From Nonomuraea jiangxiensis (GTDB taxonomy: Bacteria > Actinomycetota > Actinomycetes > Streptosporangiales > Streptosporangiaceae): a stretch of DNA of 64,000 nucleotides. Positions 1 to 9,549 of the stretch are shown here, in pieces (position 1 is the stretch's first letter; each line of letters opens with the position of its first letter). The translations under genes and the position numbers were made by a program. The DNA is taken from assembly GCF_900099965.1 (NCBI RefSeq), contig NZ_FNDJ01000013.1, positions 248,001 through 312,000 on the forward strand, in the 5' to 3' direction. The notes under the pieces were generated by a model. The model saw only the letters and a program-made list of their open reading frames with translations. It did no database searches and was not told where the DNA came from.

Positions 1-1058
1 GAGCCGAGCGCCGAGAGCACCAGGCCGCCCGCGATGGCCGCGCGTGGGGCGAGCCGCCGCGTGACGGCCGGCGTCAGCATGGTCCCCAGCGCGACGGCGA
101 GGCCCATCGGCGCGAACCACAACGCGGCCTGCGTCGGCGAGTAGCCGAGCACCGTCTGCAGGTACTGGGTGACCGGCAGGCCGACGCCCGCCATGGCCAC
201 CCCGGCCAGCACCAGCGCGGTCAGCACCAAGGTGACGGGGCGCTGCGCGAGCAGGCGCAGGTTCAGCAGCGGGTCCGCCAGCCGCAACTGACGGCGGACG
301 AATCCGGCGCCGAACGCGCACCCCGCCAGGATCGCCGCGACCGGCATGGCCGTGACGCCCGCGCCGGAGGCGGCGATCGTCTTGATCCCCCACACGATCG
401 GCAGGATGGCCAGCAGGGACAGCGCCACGCTGGTCAGGTCGAGCCGGCCCGCCCCCGGGTCGCGGTGCTCGGGCAGCAGCAGCGCGCCGCCGGCCAGCAG
501 GACCACGATCACCGGCACGGCCAGCAGGAACACCGAGCCCCACCAGAAGTGCTCCAGCAGCAGCCCGCCGACGACCGGCCCCAGCGCGGCCCCGGCGAAC
601 TGGCAGGTGGCCCAGATGGAGATGGCCGTGCCGCGCTGACGGTCGTCCCTGAACATGTTCGTGATCAGGGCGAGCGTGGACGGCGCCAGCGTGGCCCCGG
701 CGATGCCGAGCAGCGCGCGGCAGGCGATCAGCATGGCGGGGGTGACGGCGTAGGCGGCCAGCACGGACGCGACCCCGAACGCCGCCGCACCCGTGAGCAG
801 CAGCCGGCGGCGGCCGATCCGGTCGCCCAGGGTGCCCATGGTGATCACCAGGCCGGCCACCATGAACCCGTAGATGTCGGTGATCCACAACTGGTCGACG
901 CCGTCGGCGCCGAGGTCCGCGCTCAGCCCCGGCAGCGCGAGGAAGAGCACGTTGATGTCCACGGCGGCGAGCAGCGTCGGCAGCGCGAGCACCGCCAGCC
1001 CGGCCCACTCGCGCCGACCGGCCCTGATAGGTTCGGCCACCGGCGTGTGGTGTTGCAT
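1..1058 (-). CDS. DHA2-family MFS efflux transporter, truncated at the left edge
   Basis: Membrane exporter of the 14-TM DHA2 (QacA/SmvA-like) branch of the major facilitator superfamily; relatives are proton-driven drug or metabolite pumps, and the substrate here is unknown. About 352 residues are visible and the C-terminus lies outside the window. I read it from the ATG at 1058 (MQHHTPVAEP). TM1 contains LLAAVDINVLF, the TM2-TM3 loop carries motif A as GTLGDRIGRRR, and TM5 shows motif C as GPVVGG. The gene diverges from the YCII-ECF42 pair; both start regions flank the palindrome at 1131-1144, so co-regulation by that sigma factor is plausible. Family assignment is firm, substrate is not. 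Confidence 0.9.
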   Translation of the reverse strand, partial: MQHHTPVAEPIRAGRREWAGLAVLALPTLLAAVDINVLFLALPGLSADLGADGVDQLWITDIYGFMVAGLVITMGTLGDRIGRRRLLLTGAAAFGVASVLAAYAVTPAMLIACRALLGIAGATLAPSTLALITNMFRDDRQRGTAISIWATCQFAGAALGPVVGGLLLEHFWWGSVFLLAVPVIVVLLAGGALLLPEHRDPGAGRLDLTSVALSLLAILPIVWGIKTIAASGAGVTAMPVAAILAGCAFGAGFVRRQLRLADPLLNLRLLAQRPVTLVLTALVLAGVAMAGVGLPVTQYLQTVLGYSPTQAALWFAPMGLAVALGTMLTPAVTRRLAPRAAIAGGLVLSALG

Positions 1059-1107
1059 GGAAAGGCCCTCCTGTTGACACGGCGCCCGGTCGGGTGCCGT
1101 CACAACG

Positions 1108-1137
1108 GGGTCGGAGCCGAGCCGGCCGTTCTCGACA
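1108..1137 (-). promoter_or_regulatory. candidate ECF42-type promoter for the MFS gene
   Basis: On the minus strand TGTCGA (1137-1132) is followed after 18 bases by CGACCC (1113-1108), about 50 bases upstream of the MFS ATG. It resembles the ECF42 promoter pattern as I recall it (TGTCGA at -35, CGA then T/C-rich at -10). It shares its -35 palindrome with the rightward promoter. Spacing is one base longer than on the other strand, so this half is the weaker call. Confidence 0.4.
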
Positions 1138-1166
1138 TGTCGAGGACGGCTCGCCTGCTCCGACTC
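1138..1166 (+). promoter_or_regulatory. ECF42-type promoter of the YCII-sigma operon
   Basis: TGTCGA at 1138-1143, 17 bases, then CGACTC at 1161-1166, about 50 bases before the GTG of the YCII gene. This agrees with the conserved promoter pattern described for genes next to ECF42 sigma factors (recalled, not checked). It would give positive autoregulation, because the sigma gene is the second gene of the operon. Confidence 0.6.
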
Positions 1167-1215
1167 CTCCATGAGGGACGCCACCCGGGCGTCTCATGAC
1201 CTGAGGAGCAAGACG

Positions 1216-1580
1216 GTGAAATTCCTGCTGATCATGCACATGAACCCCGAGATCTGGGACTCCCTGACGGAGGATGAGCGCAACGAGGTGATGTCCGGCC
1301 ACGGGGACTTCATGAAGACGATCCAGGAGTCGGGCGAGATGATCAGCACGCACGCGCTCGCCGACCCGTCCAACAGCGCGAGCGTGCGCGGGACCGGCGG
1401 CGCGCCCGCGGTCACGGACGGCCCCTACGTGGAGGCCAAGGAGTACATGGGGGGCTACTACCTGGTGGACTGCGAGAGCCGGGAGCGGGCGATCGAGCTG
1501 GCCAAGCTCATCCCCGACACCCGCTTCGCCGGGCTGGGCATCGAGGTCCGGCCGGTGATGTTCTCGGCCGGACAGGACAT

Positions 1581-1584
<4 letters not shown>
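1216..1584 (+). CDS. YCII-related (DGPF) domain protein
   Basis: Small soluble ferredoxin-like-fold protein of the YCII/DGPF family, 122 residues. The family is named for the D-G-P-F/Y motif, seen here as TDGPYVEAKE around residue 76, followed by the GGYYLVD strand. The biochemical role is unknown; members are typically encoded beside ECF42 sigma factors, as here. I chose the GTG at 1216 because GAGGAG lies 7 bases upstream and homologues begin at VKFLLIMH; an in-frame ATG at 1171 would add 15 atypical residues and sit inside the promoter leader. The stop overlaps the sigma gene start by 4 bases (GTGA), so the two are translationally coupled. Confidence 0.92.
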
Positions 1585-2822
<1,238 letters not shown>

Positions 2823-2828
2823 GGTGAC

Positions 2829-2870
2829 GACCACGCGGACGCCGCCGCTCACCGCCCGGCCCGCGTGGTC
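2829..2870. terminator. stem-loop between the convergent ECF42 and dnaB genes
   Basis: GACCACGCGG (2829-2838) pairs perfectly with CCGCGTGGTC (2861-2870) across a 22-base loop. It lies directly after the sigma gene stop and 20 bases beyond the dnaB stop, so it can serve both directions. No clear T-tract is present. Confidence 0.5.
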
Positions 2871-2890
2871 TCCCCGCTCAGGCGCCGGCG

Positions 2891-5485
2891 CTAGTGCTGG
2901 GCCATGTCCACGAAGCGGCTGTAGTGGCCCTGGAAGGCGACCGTCACCGTGGCGGTGGGGCCGTTACGGTGCTTGGCCACGATGAGGTCCGCCTCGCCCG
3001 CCCGGGGTGACTCCCGCTCGTAGGCGTCCTCACGATGGAGCAGGATGACCATGTCCGCGTCCTGCTCGATGCTGCCCGATTCGCGAAGGTCGCTCACTTG
3101 GGGGCGTTTGTCCGTTCGCTGTTCGGGGCCGCGGTTGAGCTGGGAGATCGCGATGACGGGGACTTCGAGCTCCTTGGCCAGCAGCTTGATCGCACGGGAG
3201 ATCTCCGAGACCTCGTTCTGGCGACTCTCGGTCTTCTTCGGCGAGCTCATCAGCTGGAGGTAGTCGATGACCACGAACCTCAGGTCGTTGCGCTGTTTCA
3301 GCCGCCGGCACTTGGCCCTGATCTCCATCATCGACATGTTGGGCGAGTCGTCGATGAACAGCGGCGCCTCGGCGACCTCGCTCATCCGCCGGGCCAGGCG
3401 GGTCCAGTCGTCGTCGCCCATCATGCCCGAGCGCATGGCGTGCAGCGCCACCCTGGCCTCGGCGGACAGCAGACGCATGGTGATCTCGTTGCGGGACATC
3501 TCCAGCGAGAAGATGACGGTGGTCATGCCATGCTTGATCGCCGCGGAACGGGCGAAATCCAGCCCGAGCGTGGAGTTGTGGGTAGGGATCCACGTCCGCC
3601 CCGCCAGGTACATGTGGTCGGCGTTATCCACCTCCACACAGCGCACCGGCACCGACGTCACGGGGCGGACGTCGGTGATGTTGCGGTACGTCGTCTTGGG
3701 GTGGGTGTTGGTGTTTACGCGAGCGTTCTTGCGACCCAGTCGGAAGACCTTGTCGGAGGGCGTGAACGTGATCGCATAACTGGTCGAACTGGCTTCAGTG
3801 CGCCCTGATACCTCCTTGGACGTCCAGGTTGCCTTGTACCCCAGGCTCAGAATCAGCTCCCAGGCGTCCTCTGCCAGGCGGCGGTTCGTGAGGGCGAGCT
3901 GGACTGTCCCGGCGGCACTGATGTAGCCGTCGGTGTCCAGAAGTCCGGCCAGGAGCGCCCTGCGCTGCGCCTCAGACGCGCGCAGGTATTCGCCCGGGAT
4001 GTGCTTGTTGCCCAGCACGCCCAGCTTCCTCAGTCGGGCGTTCATAGTGCCGTGGTCGTTGCGGCACTTCTGGCACTGCCTGAACCCGCTGGACAGACCA
4101 CCGCAGTCGGGGCACCTGGGCGGCTGGGAGGGGCCGTGTTCGGATTTCCTGGACTGGCCGCCGCACACCCTGCCACAGGTGCGCACCTGTGGCGTTTGGG
4201 GCGTGAACGGCTTTCCGCACACTATGCACGGTCGTTCGGCGATCGGCTCCTGCTCGGGTAGCAGCATCGCGTACAGCAGCCCGCCACGGTGCTCCACTCG
4301 GAGACCTTCGGCGGCCACATGTTCGGCGATCTCCGGGTCCCCGGTGGTGAACCGTGCACTGCTGGAGTTGCCGTCGCCGAGCCATGTGCCCAGCGCGTAC
4401 GGAGGGATCAGCAGGTCGCGGTCGGGCAGGTCCAGCGGCCGGGCGTTGACGACGGTGTGGTTGAGTCGCTTTTCTGCGGTGTCGCACCTCAGCGTCGCGG
4501 CAATCTCCTCCGTCGTGCGCACCTGCGCGAAGGTCCGCTCATTCCGGTACCCGTTGTAGCCGGTCACCGCCTGCTGTGCGGACCGTCGGGATGCGCGCGT
4601 GTCGGTGAGCCACTGGTGCTGGGCGTCGGCGACGATCACCGTGCCGTCGCTGAACTCCACCTCGTAGCACGGCCGGTCGTGCATGACGTCGGTGGCGGCC
4701 ACGATACGGGTGGGCTTGCCGTCGGCGCCGATCAGGTAGTCGCCGACCTTCACCGTACCCATGGTGGCCCAGCCGGTCGGTGTGGGCAGGGGCGTGTCGA
4801 GTGCGAGCGCCTTGCCGATGGCCGGGCGGGCGGCGACGACGATCATCTGGCCCGGGTGCAGACCGTTGGTGAGCTGGTCGAGGTCCTGGAAACCGGTGGG
4901 CACGCCGACCATCTGGCCGCCGCGGCTGCCGATGGCCTCCAGCTCGTCGAGGGCGCCCGGCATGATGTCGGCCAGCGGCGCGTAGTCCTCGGAGGTGCGG
5001 CGCTCGGTGACCTTGTAGATCTCCGCCTGGGCGCGGTCCACGAGGTCGTCGACCTCTTCGTTCTGGCCGCCGTAGCCGAAGGAGACGATGCGGGTGCCGG
5101 CCTCGATGAGGCGGCGGAGGATGGCCTGCTCCCGGACGATCTTGGCGTAGTAGCCGGCGTTGGCGGCCGTGGGGACGACGGCCGTGAGGGTGTGCAGGTA
5201 GGCGGCACCGCCCACCCGGGCCATCTCGCCGCGCTTCTGCAGCTCGTCGAAGACGGTGACCGCGTCGGCGGGCTCGCCCCGGCCGTAGAGGTCGGTGATG
5301 ATGTCGTAGATCATCTGGTGGGCCGGGCGGTAGAAGTCGTCGGAGCGCAGGATCTCCACGACGTCGGCGATGGCGTCCTTCGACAGGAGCATGCCGCCGA
5401 GCACGGACTGCTCCGCCTCGATGTTGTGAGGCGGTGTGCGCTCGAAACCGGGGCCGCCGCCTCCGGCCTCTTCGTCTATGCTCAC
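2891..5485 (-). CDS. dnaB: replicative DNA helicase DnaB, interrupted by an in-frame intein
   Basis: Hexameric replicative helicase that unwinds DNA ahead of the fork; 864 residues as translated, 452 after removal of the 412-residue intein. The N-terminal DnaB domain is residues ~15-120 (TPPHNIEAEQSVLGGMLLS) and the RecA-like motor begins near residue 190 (GVPTGFQDLDQLTNGLHPGQ). The Walker A loop reads RPAIGK | intein | STLGLDFAR, so the motor is inactive until splicing. Walker B is FVVIDYLQLM; the arginine-finger segment DLRESGSIEQDAD is present. Start is GTG at 5485 with GAGGGGG just upstream; an open frame continues to 6010 but has no family similarity. In M. tuberculosis dnaB follows rplI closely; here about 6 kb of transport genes intervene. 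Confidence 0.97.
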   Translation of the reverse strand: MSIDEEAGGGGPGFERTPPHNIEAEQSVLGGMLLSKDAIADVVEILRSDDFYRPAHQMIYDIITDLYGRGEPADAVTVFDELQKRGEMARVGGAAYLHTLTAVVPTAANAGYYAKIVREQAILRRLIEAGTRIVSFGYGGQNEEVDDLVDRAQAEIYKVTERRTSEDYAPLADIMPGALDELEAIGSRGGQMVGVPTGFQDLDQLTNGLHPGQMIVVAARPAIGKALALDTPLPTPTGWATMGTVKVGDYLIGADGKPTRIVAATDVMHDRPCYEVEFSDGTVIVADAQHQWLTDTRASRRSAQQAVTGYNGYRNERTFAQVRTTEEIAATLRCDTAEKRLNHTVVNARPLDLPDRDLLIPPYALGTWLGDGNSSSARFTTGDPEIAEHVAAEGLRVEHRGGLLYAMLLPEQEPIAERPCIVCGKPFTPQTPQVRTCGRVCGGQSRKSEHGPSQPPRCPDCGGLSSGFRQCQKCRNDHGTMNARLRKLGVLGNKHIPGEYLRASEAQRRALLAGLLDTDGYISAAGTVQLALTNRRLAEDAWELILSLGYKATWTSKEVSGRTEASSTSYAITFTPSDKVFRLGRKNARVNTNTHPKTTYRNITDVRPVTSVPVRCVEVDNADHMYLAGRTWIPTHNSTLGLDFARSAAIKHGMTTVIFSLEMSRNEITMRLLSAEARVALHAMRSGMMGDDDWTRLARRMSEVAEAPLFIDDSPNMSMMEIRAKCRRLKQRNDLRFVVIDYLQLMSSPKKTESRQNEVSEISRAIKLLAKELEVPVIAISQLNRGPEQRTDKRPQVSDLRESGSIEQDADMVILLHREDAYERESPRAGEADLIVAKHRNGPTATVTVAFQGHYSRFVDMAQH
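3575..4810 (-). mobile_element. class 3-type DnaB intein with LAGLIDADG endonuclease and Cys-rich insertion
   Basis: Protein splicing element of 412 residues in the DnaB P-loop, between GK and S. It begins with Ala, not Cys/Ser, and has the residue triad that defines class 3 inteins: Trp67 in block B (AQHQWLT), Cys391 in block F (VRCVEV) and Thr410 in block G (WIPTHN), ending His-Asn before Ser+1. In this class the block F Cys starts splicing. The homing endonuclease has both LAGLIDADG motifs, ALGTWLGDG (139-147) and LAGLLDTDG (287-295) with their acidic residues, so it may be active. Between them lie four cysteine pairs: C195/C198, C212/C216, C233/C236 and C246/C249, like two zinc ribbons. 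Residue numbers are within the intein. Site and class match mycobacterial DnaB inteins as I recall them. Confidence 0.93.
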
Positions 5486-5583
5486 CGCGCCCCCTCGAAA
5501 CCTCGCAGGCGGTCGCACCACCCCCACTTGTAGCCGACCGGTCTGACAGTTTCTCGGAGTCCGGAGCCGTCGGCAACGCGGCC

Positions 5584-5661
5584 TGTGGACAACCCTGTGG
5601 TCAAGCTGTGTACAGCCGCGCCCAGGGTGTGAACGGCCTGTGGACGGGGCTGGGGATAACT
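5584..5661. promoter_or_regulatory. DnaA-box cluster between dnaB and the MATE gene
   Basis: TGTGGACAA at 5584-5592 is a perfect match to the actinobacterial DnaA box (reverse complement TTGTCCACA). TGTGGTCAA (5596-5604) differs by one base, and TGTGTACAG (5607-5615), TGTGGACGG (5641-5649) and TGGGGATAA (5653-5661) by about two. They lie 100-180 bases upstream of the dnaB start, so DnaA could bind this leader. Confidence 0.55.
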
Positions 5662-5767
5662 CTCGCGAATATCCACCGGACCCCACCTGACCTGGTCGAA
5701 CAGTGTCCACCGACTGTGGAGGAAAGAAACTTGTGCCGACACGCGGGGTAATGGCCATAATAGACAA

Positions 5768-7069
5768 ATGCTCATTACACCCAGAGATCGGGAGATCCTG
5801 CGCCTGGCCGTGCCGGCGTTCGGAGCCCTGGTCGCTGAGCCGCTCTTCCTGCTGGCCGACTACGCCATCGTGGGACACGGGCTGGGCACCACGGCGGTAG
5901 GCGCGCTGGGCGTGGCGGGCATGGTGCTCTCGACGCTGATGAACCTGTGCGTCTTCCTCGCCTACGGCACCACCGCCTCCGTGGCCCGGCAGACCGGCGC
6001 GGGCAACCATACGCGGGCCATGCGCGGCGGTGTGGACGGGATCTGGCTGGCGCTGGGCATCGGCGTGGCGCTCATCCTGGTGATCTGGCCGCTGGCCCCG
6101 GCCGTGGTGGAGCTGTTCGGGGCGAGTGCGGGCCAGAGCGCGCAGGCCGTGACCTACCTGCGGATCAGCCTGCTCGGCGCGCCCGGGATGCTGGTCGTGC
6201 TGGCCGGTACGGGAGTGCTGCGCGGATTACAGGACACGGTCACGCCGCTGGTGGTCGCGGTGGGGTCGTTCGCGCTGAACGCGGTACTGAACGCCTGGTT
6301 CGTGCTGGGGCTCGGGTGGGGCATCGCCGGGTCGGCGTGGGGAACCGTGCTGGCGCAGACGCTGGGGGCCGCCGTCTACATCGTGGTGGTGGCCAGGGGC
6401 GCGCTGCGGCTGGGGACGTCGCTCGCTCCCGACCTCGCAGGGATCAGACAGGCGGGTACGGCCGGGTTCGCGCTGCTCATCCGTACCGTGTGCCTGCGGA
6501 TCGTGCTGCTGGCCGCCACCGCGTTCGCCACCCGGATGGGCGAGGGCGAACTGGCCGCGTACGCCATCGCGACGCAGGTGTGGACGCTGCTCGCCTTCGC
6601 GCTGGACGCCATCGCCATCGCCGGGCAGGCCATCACCGGGCGCTCGCTCGGCGCCGGGGACACGGCGACGACCAGGGCCGCCACCAGGCGCATGGTGCAG
6701 TGGGGAGTCTGGTCGGGGGTCGTACTCGGCGTGTTGGTCGTGGCCGCGCGGCCGGTGCTGCCGGGGCTGTTCGACGCCGACCCCGAGGTCACCGGACTGC
6801 TGCTGGACGTGTTGTGGCCGGTGGCGCTGTTCCAGCCGATATGCGGGGTGGTGTTCGTGCTCGACGGGGTGCTGATCGGCGCGGGCGACCAGCGCTACCT
6901 GGCCTGGGCCGGGGTGTGGACGACGCTGGCGTACCTGCCGGCCGCCGTGCTCGCCGCCGGTTACGGAGTGGTCGCACTGTGGTGCGCACTGGGGGTGTGG
7001 ATGATCGCCCGGCTGATCACGCTCGTCCGCCGGGCCGCCGGCACCGCCTGGCTGGTGACCGGGGCATAA
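5768..7069 (+). CDS. MATE-family efflux transporter (DinF-like)
   Basis: Twelve-helix multidrug and toxic compound extrusion protein, 433 residues, exchanging Na+ or H+ for organic cations or metabolites at the cytoplasmic membrane. Two homologous halves are visible: the first starts RDREILRLAVPAFGALVAEP, with the MATE Pro in TM1 and LADYAIVGHGLG, and the second starts near TAGFALLIRTVCLR with AIATQVWTLLAF. The ATG at 5768 has no convincing Shine-Dalgarno; CATAAT (5756-5761) ends 6 bases before it, so the mRNA is probably leaderless. Divergent from dnaB. The substrate cannot be read from sequence. Confidence 0.93.
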   Translation: MLITPRDREILRLAVPAFGALVAEPLFLLADYAIVGHGLGTTAVGALGVAGMVLSTLMNLCVFLAYGTTASVARQTGAGNHTRAMRGGVDGIWLALGIGVALILVIWPLAPAVVELFGASAGQSAQAVTYLRISLLGAPGMLVVLAGTGVLRGLQDTVTPLVVAVGSFALNAVLNAWFVLGLGWGIAGSAWGTVLAQTLGAAVYIVVVARGALRLGTSLAPDLAGIRQAGTAGFALLIRTVCLRIVLLAATAFATRMGEGELAAYAIATQVWTLLAFALDAIAIAGQAITGRSLGAGDTATTRAATRRMVQWGVWSGVVLGVLVVAARPVLPGLFDADPEVTGLLLDVLWPVALFQPICGVVFVLDGVLIGAGDQRYLAWAGVWTTLAYLPAAVLAAGYGVVALWCALGVWMIARLITLVRRAAGTAWLVTGA

Positions 7070-7277
7070 GGCGCGATCAAGATGCCCGAATACAGACTGT
7101 TACCTGCGAACAGGCCGTGACCGAGTGTGATCGCTTCCTTGATTACCTGCGGTGATCGCTGAAGGCGAAAAGTTCCGCTTCCGGCGGCCGGCTGAAGGTG
7201 GTTACCGTAATCGTCTCGTGCTTGCTGTTGTTCAGGGGGTGGGACATTGTGGGCGAGTTCCCTGAGCGGGGTGTTCC

Positions 7278-8756
7278 TTGACCACGATTCTGCGACGACT
7301 GCCGCCTTCAGAGGCGACCGGGCTGCGGACCGGCGCCCGGCACAGCCTGGCCGAGCTCTACCGCCCGCGCGACCTGGTCGTGCTCGGGCTGGGTGTGATG
7401 ATCGGCGCGGGCATCTTCTCCATCGCCGGCCAGCAGGCCGCCACCACCGCCGGGCCCGGCGTGCTCCTGTCCTTCATGATCGCGGGCATCGCCAGCCTGC
7501 TCGCCTGCCTGTGCTACGCCGAGCTGTCGTCCACGATGCCGACCTCGGGCAGCGCCTACACCTTCACCTACGTCATCTTCGGTGAGGTCTGGGCCTGGGT
7601 CATCGGCTGGGCCCTGATCCTGGAGTTACAGCTCGCCGCCGCCGTGGTGGCTCGGGCCTGGGGCGGGCTCACGGTCACGGCGATCTCCAACTTCGGCATC
7701 AAGCTGCCGGGCGAGGCGCTGGTCGAGGACCTGCTCGTGTTCGGGATCCTGGTGCTGCTCACCGGCATCGTGGCGCTGGGCGCGCGGGTCGGGCTGCGCG
7801 CCCTGTGGATCATGGTGTCGGCCAAGCTGCTGGCCATCGGCGCGGTCATCGTGGTGGGGCTGCCGCACATCGACGTGGCCAACTTCGGCGACTTCCTCGT
7901 CCCGCCCAAGACGTTGCCGTCGTCGCCGGCGACCGTGCTGGAGGTGTTCGTCGGGGAGAGCCAGGCGTTCGGCTGGTTCGGGATCTTCGCGGCGGCTTCG
8001 GCCATCGCGTTCGCGTACATCGGGTTCGACGTCGTGGCCACTTCCGCCGAGGAGACCGTCAACGCGCCCAGGGCCGTGCCCAGGGGCATGATCCGCAGCC
8101 TGGTGATCGCCACGGTCATCTACCTCGCGGTGGCGCTGGTCATGGTGGGCATGGTGTCCTTCACCAAGATCTCGGTGGACACGCCGCTGTCGAGCGCCTT
8201 CCGGGTGATCGGCGTGGACTGGATGGTGCACGTCATCGACGCGGGCGCGGTGCTCGGGCTGACGACCGTGATCCTGGTGCTGATCGTGGGGCAGACGCGG
8301 GTGCTGTTCTCGATCGCGCGCGACGGTCTCATCCCGCGCGGGCTGGCCTCGGTCAGCCGCCGCTACCACACGCCCACCCGGGTGACGCTGCTGATCGGGT
8401 TCGTGGCGATCATGCTGGCCGAGTTCGTGCCGGTGCTCATGCTGCAGGAGCTCGTGGTGATCGGGGCGCTGTTCGCGTTCGCGTTCGTGGCGGCCGGGGT
8501 GATCGTGATGCGGCGGCGCATGCCGTACCTGGAGCGGGGGTTCCAGGTTCCGCTGTCACCGCTGCTGCCGGCGCTCTCGCTGGTGGCCACGCTCTGGCTC
8601 ATGGTCAACCTGCGGGTGATGACCTGGGCCTGGTTCGCCCTGTGGATGGCCTTCGGCCTGCTGGTCTACCTCCTGTACGGCCGCCGCCACAGCCTCCTGG
8701 CCCGCCCCCGTCCCCGCTCCAACCTCGACCCGGCCCGCGGCCGGCACCGCCGCTAG
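7278..8756 (+). CDS. APC-superfamily amino acid permease
   Basis: Amino acid/polyamine/organocation transporter of the YfnA/CAT type, 492 residues and 12 or more membrane helices. The first helix has the APC substrate-binding signature GVMIGAGIFSIAG, followed by the GPGVLLSFMIAGI helix and ELSSTMPTSGSAYTF; FAYIGFDVVATSAEE is the conserved TM6 region. The start is TTG at 7278 after GAGCGGGG. A 208-base leader separates it from the MATE gene; I saw no recognisable riboswitch there. Likely an amino acid importer or exchanger; exact substrate unknown. It is convergent with the ABC transporter operon. Confidence 0.94.
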   Translation: MTTILRRLPPSEATGLRTGARHSLAELYRPRDLVVLGLGVMIGAGIFSIAGQQAATTAGPGVLLSFMIAGIASLLACLCYAELSSTMPTSGSAYTFTYVIFGEVWAWVIGWALILELQLAAAVVARAWGGLTVTAISNFGIKLPGEALVEDLLVFGILVLLTGIVALGARVGLRALWIMVSAKLLAIGAVIVVGLPHIDVANFGDFLVPPKTLPSSPATVLEVFVGESQAFGWFGIFAAASAIAFAYIGFDVVATSAEETVNAPRAVPRGMIRSLVIATVIYLAVALVMVGMVSFTKISVDTPLSSAFRVIGVDWMVHVIDAGAVLGLTTVILVLIVGQTRVLFSIARDGLIPRGLASVSRRYHTPTRVTLLIGFVAIMLAEFVPVLMLQELVVIGALFAFAFVAAGVIVMRRRMPYLERGFQVPLSPLLPALSLVATLWLMVNLRVMTWAWFALWMAFGLLVYLLYGRRHSLLARPRPRSNLDPARGRHRR

Positions 8757-8805
8757 CAGGCCCGTCCCGGGGTGCGGCGATCACCCGCGTCACGGACCGC
8801 CACGG

Positions 8806-9549
8806 CTAGAACCGGCCGGATTCGAGCACGCTACGCAGGAACTCCCTGGTCCTGGGGTGCTCGGGCGCGGTGAAGATCTGCTCGGCCGGACCCTTCTCGA
8901 CGAGTACGCCGCCGTCGAGGAAGCACACCGTGTCCGAGATGTCGCGGCAGAAGCCCATCTCGTGCGTCGTCAGGATCATCGTCATGCCCGACTCCTTGAG
9001 CTCCCTGATGATCCCCAGCACCTCCACCACCAGCTCCGGGTCGAGCGCCGAGGTGACCTCGTCGAGCAGCATCAGCCTGGGCTGGGTGGCCAGCGCCCGG
9101 ATGATGGCCACCCGCTGCTGCTGCCCGCCGGAGAGCTGGTCGGGGTAGGCCCGCGCCTTGTCCGCCAGCCCGAACCTGGCCAGCAGCCCGTGCGCCTGCT
9201 CCTCGGCCGCCGCCCTGCCCACCCCGTGCACCTGGCGGGGCGCCAGCGTGATGTTGTCCAGCACGGTCATGTGCGGGAACAGGTTGAACGCCTGGAACAC
9301 GATGCCCAGCCGCCTGCGCACGTGATCCACGTTCACGCGCGGGTCGGTGATCTCCTCGCCGTCGAGGAAGATCGCGCCGTCGTCCACCGTCTCCAGCAGG
9401 TTCACGCAGCGCAGCAACGTGGACTTGCCCGAGCCGGAGGCCCCGATCAGGCTCACCACCTCGTGCGGGTTCACCTCCAGGTCGATGCCGCGCAGCACGC
9501 TGTGGCCGTGGAACTCCTTCCACACCCCATCGATCGTCAGCACACTCAT
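8806..9549 (-). CDS. polar amino acid ABC transporter ATP-binding protein (GlnQ/GluA-like)
   Basis: ATPase of a polar amino acid importer, 247 residues, the usual family length. Walker A is GASGSGKST (residues ~34-42), Q-loop VFQAFNLFP, signature LSGGQQQRVAI, Walker B LMLLDEVTSALD, and the switch His is in LTTHEMGF. Third gene of a leftward operon: its ATG overlaps the permease stop by 4 bases (ATGA). The Walker B box carries V instead of the more common P (DEPTSALD), a minor variant. Together with the next two genes it forms a complete glutamate/glutamine-type uptake system. Confidence 0.96.
   Translation of the reverse strand: MSVLTIDGVWKEFHGHSVLRGIDLEVNPHEVVSLIGASGSGKSTLLRCVNLLETVDDGAIFLDGEEITDPRVNVDHVRRRLGIVFQAFNLFPHMTVLDNITLAPRQVHGVGRAAAEEQAHGLLARFGLADKARAYPDQLSGGQQQRVAIIRALATQPRLMLLDEVTSALDPELVVEVLGIIRELKESGMTMILTTHEMGFCRDISDTVCFLDGGVLVEKGPAEQIFTAPEHPRTREFLRSVLESGRF

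Noticed and set aside
7070-7277. Riboswitch in the leader of the APC permease
   Set aside because: The leader length fits, but I found no conserved core of a known class; a covariance search would be needed.
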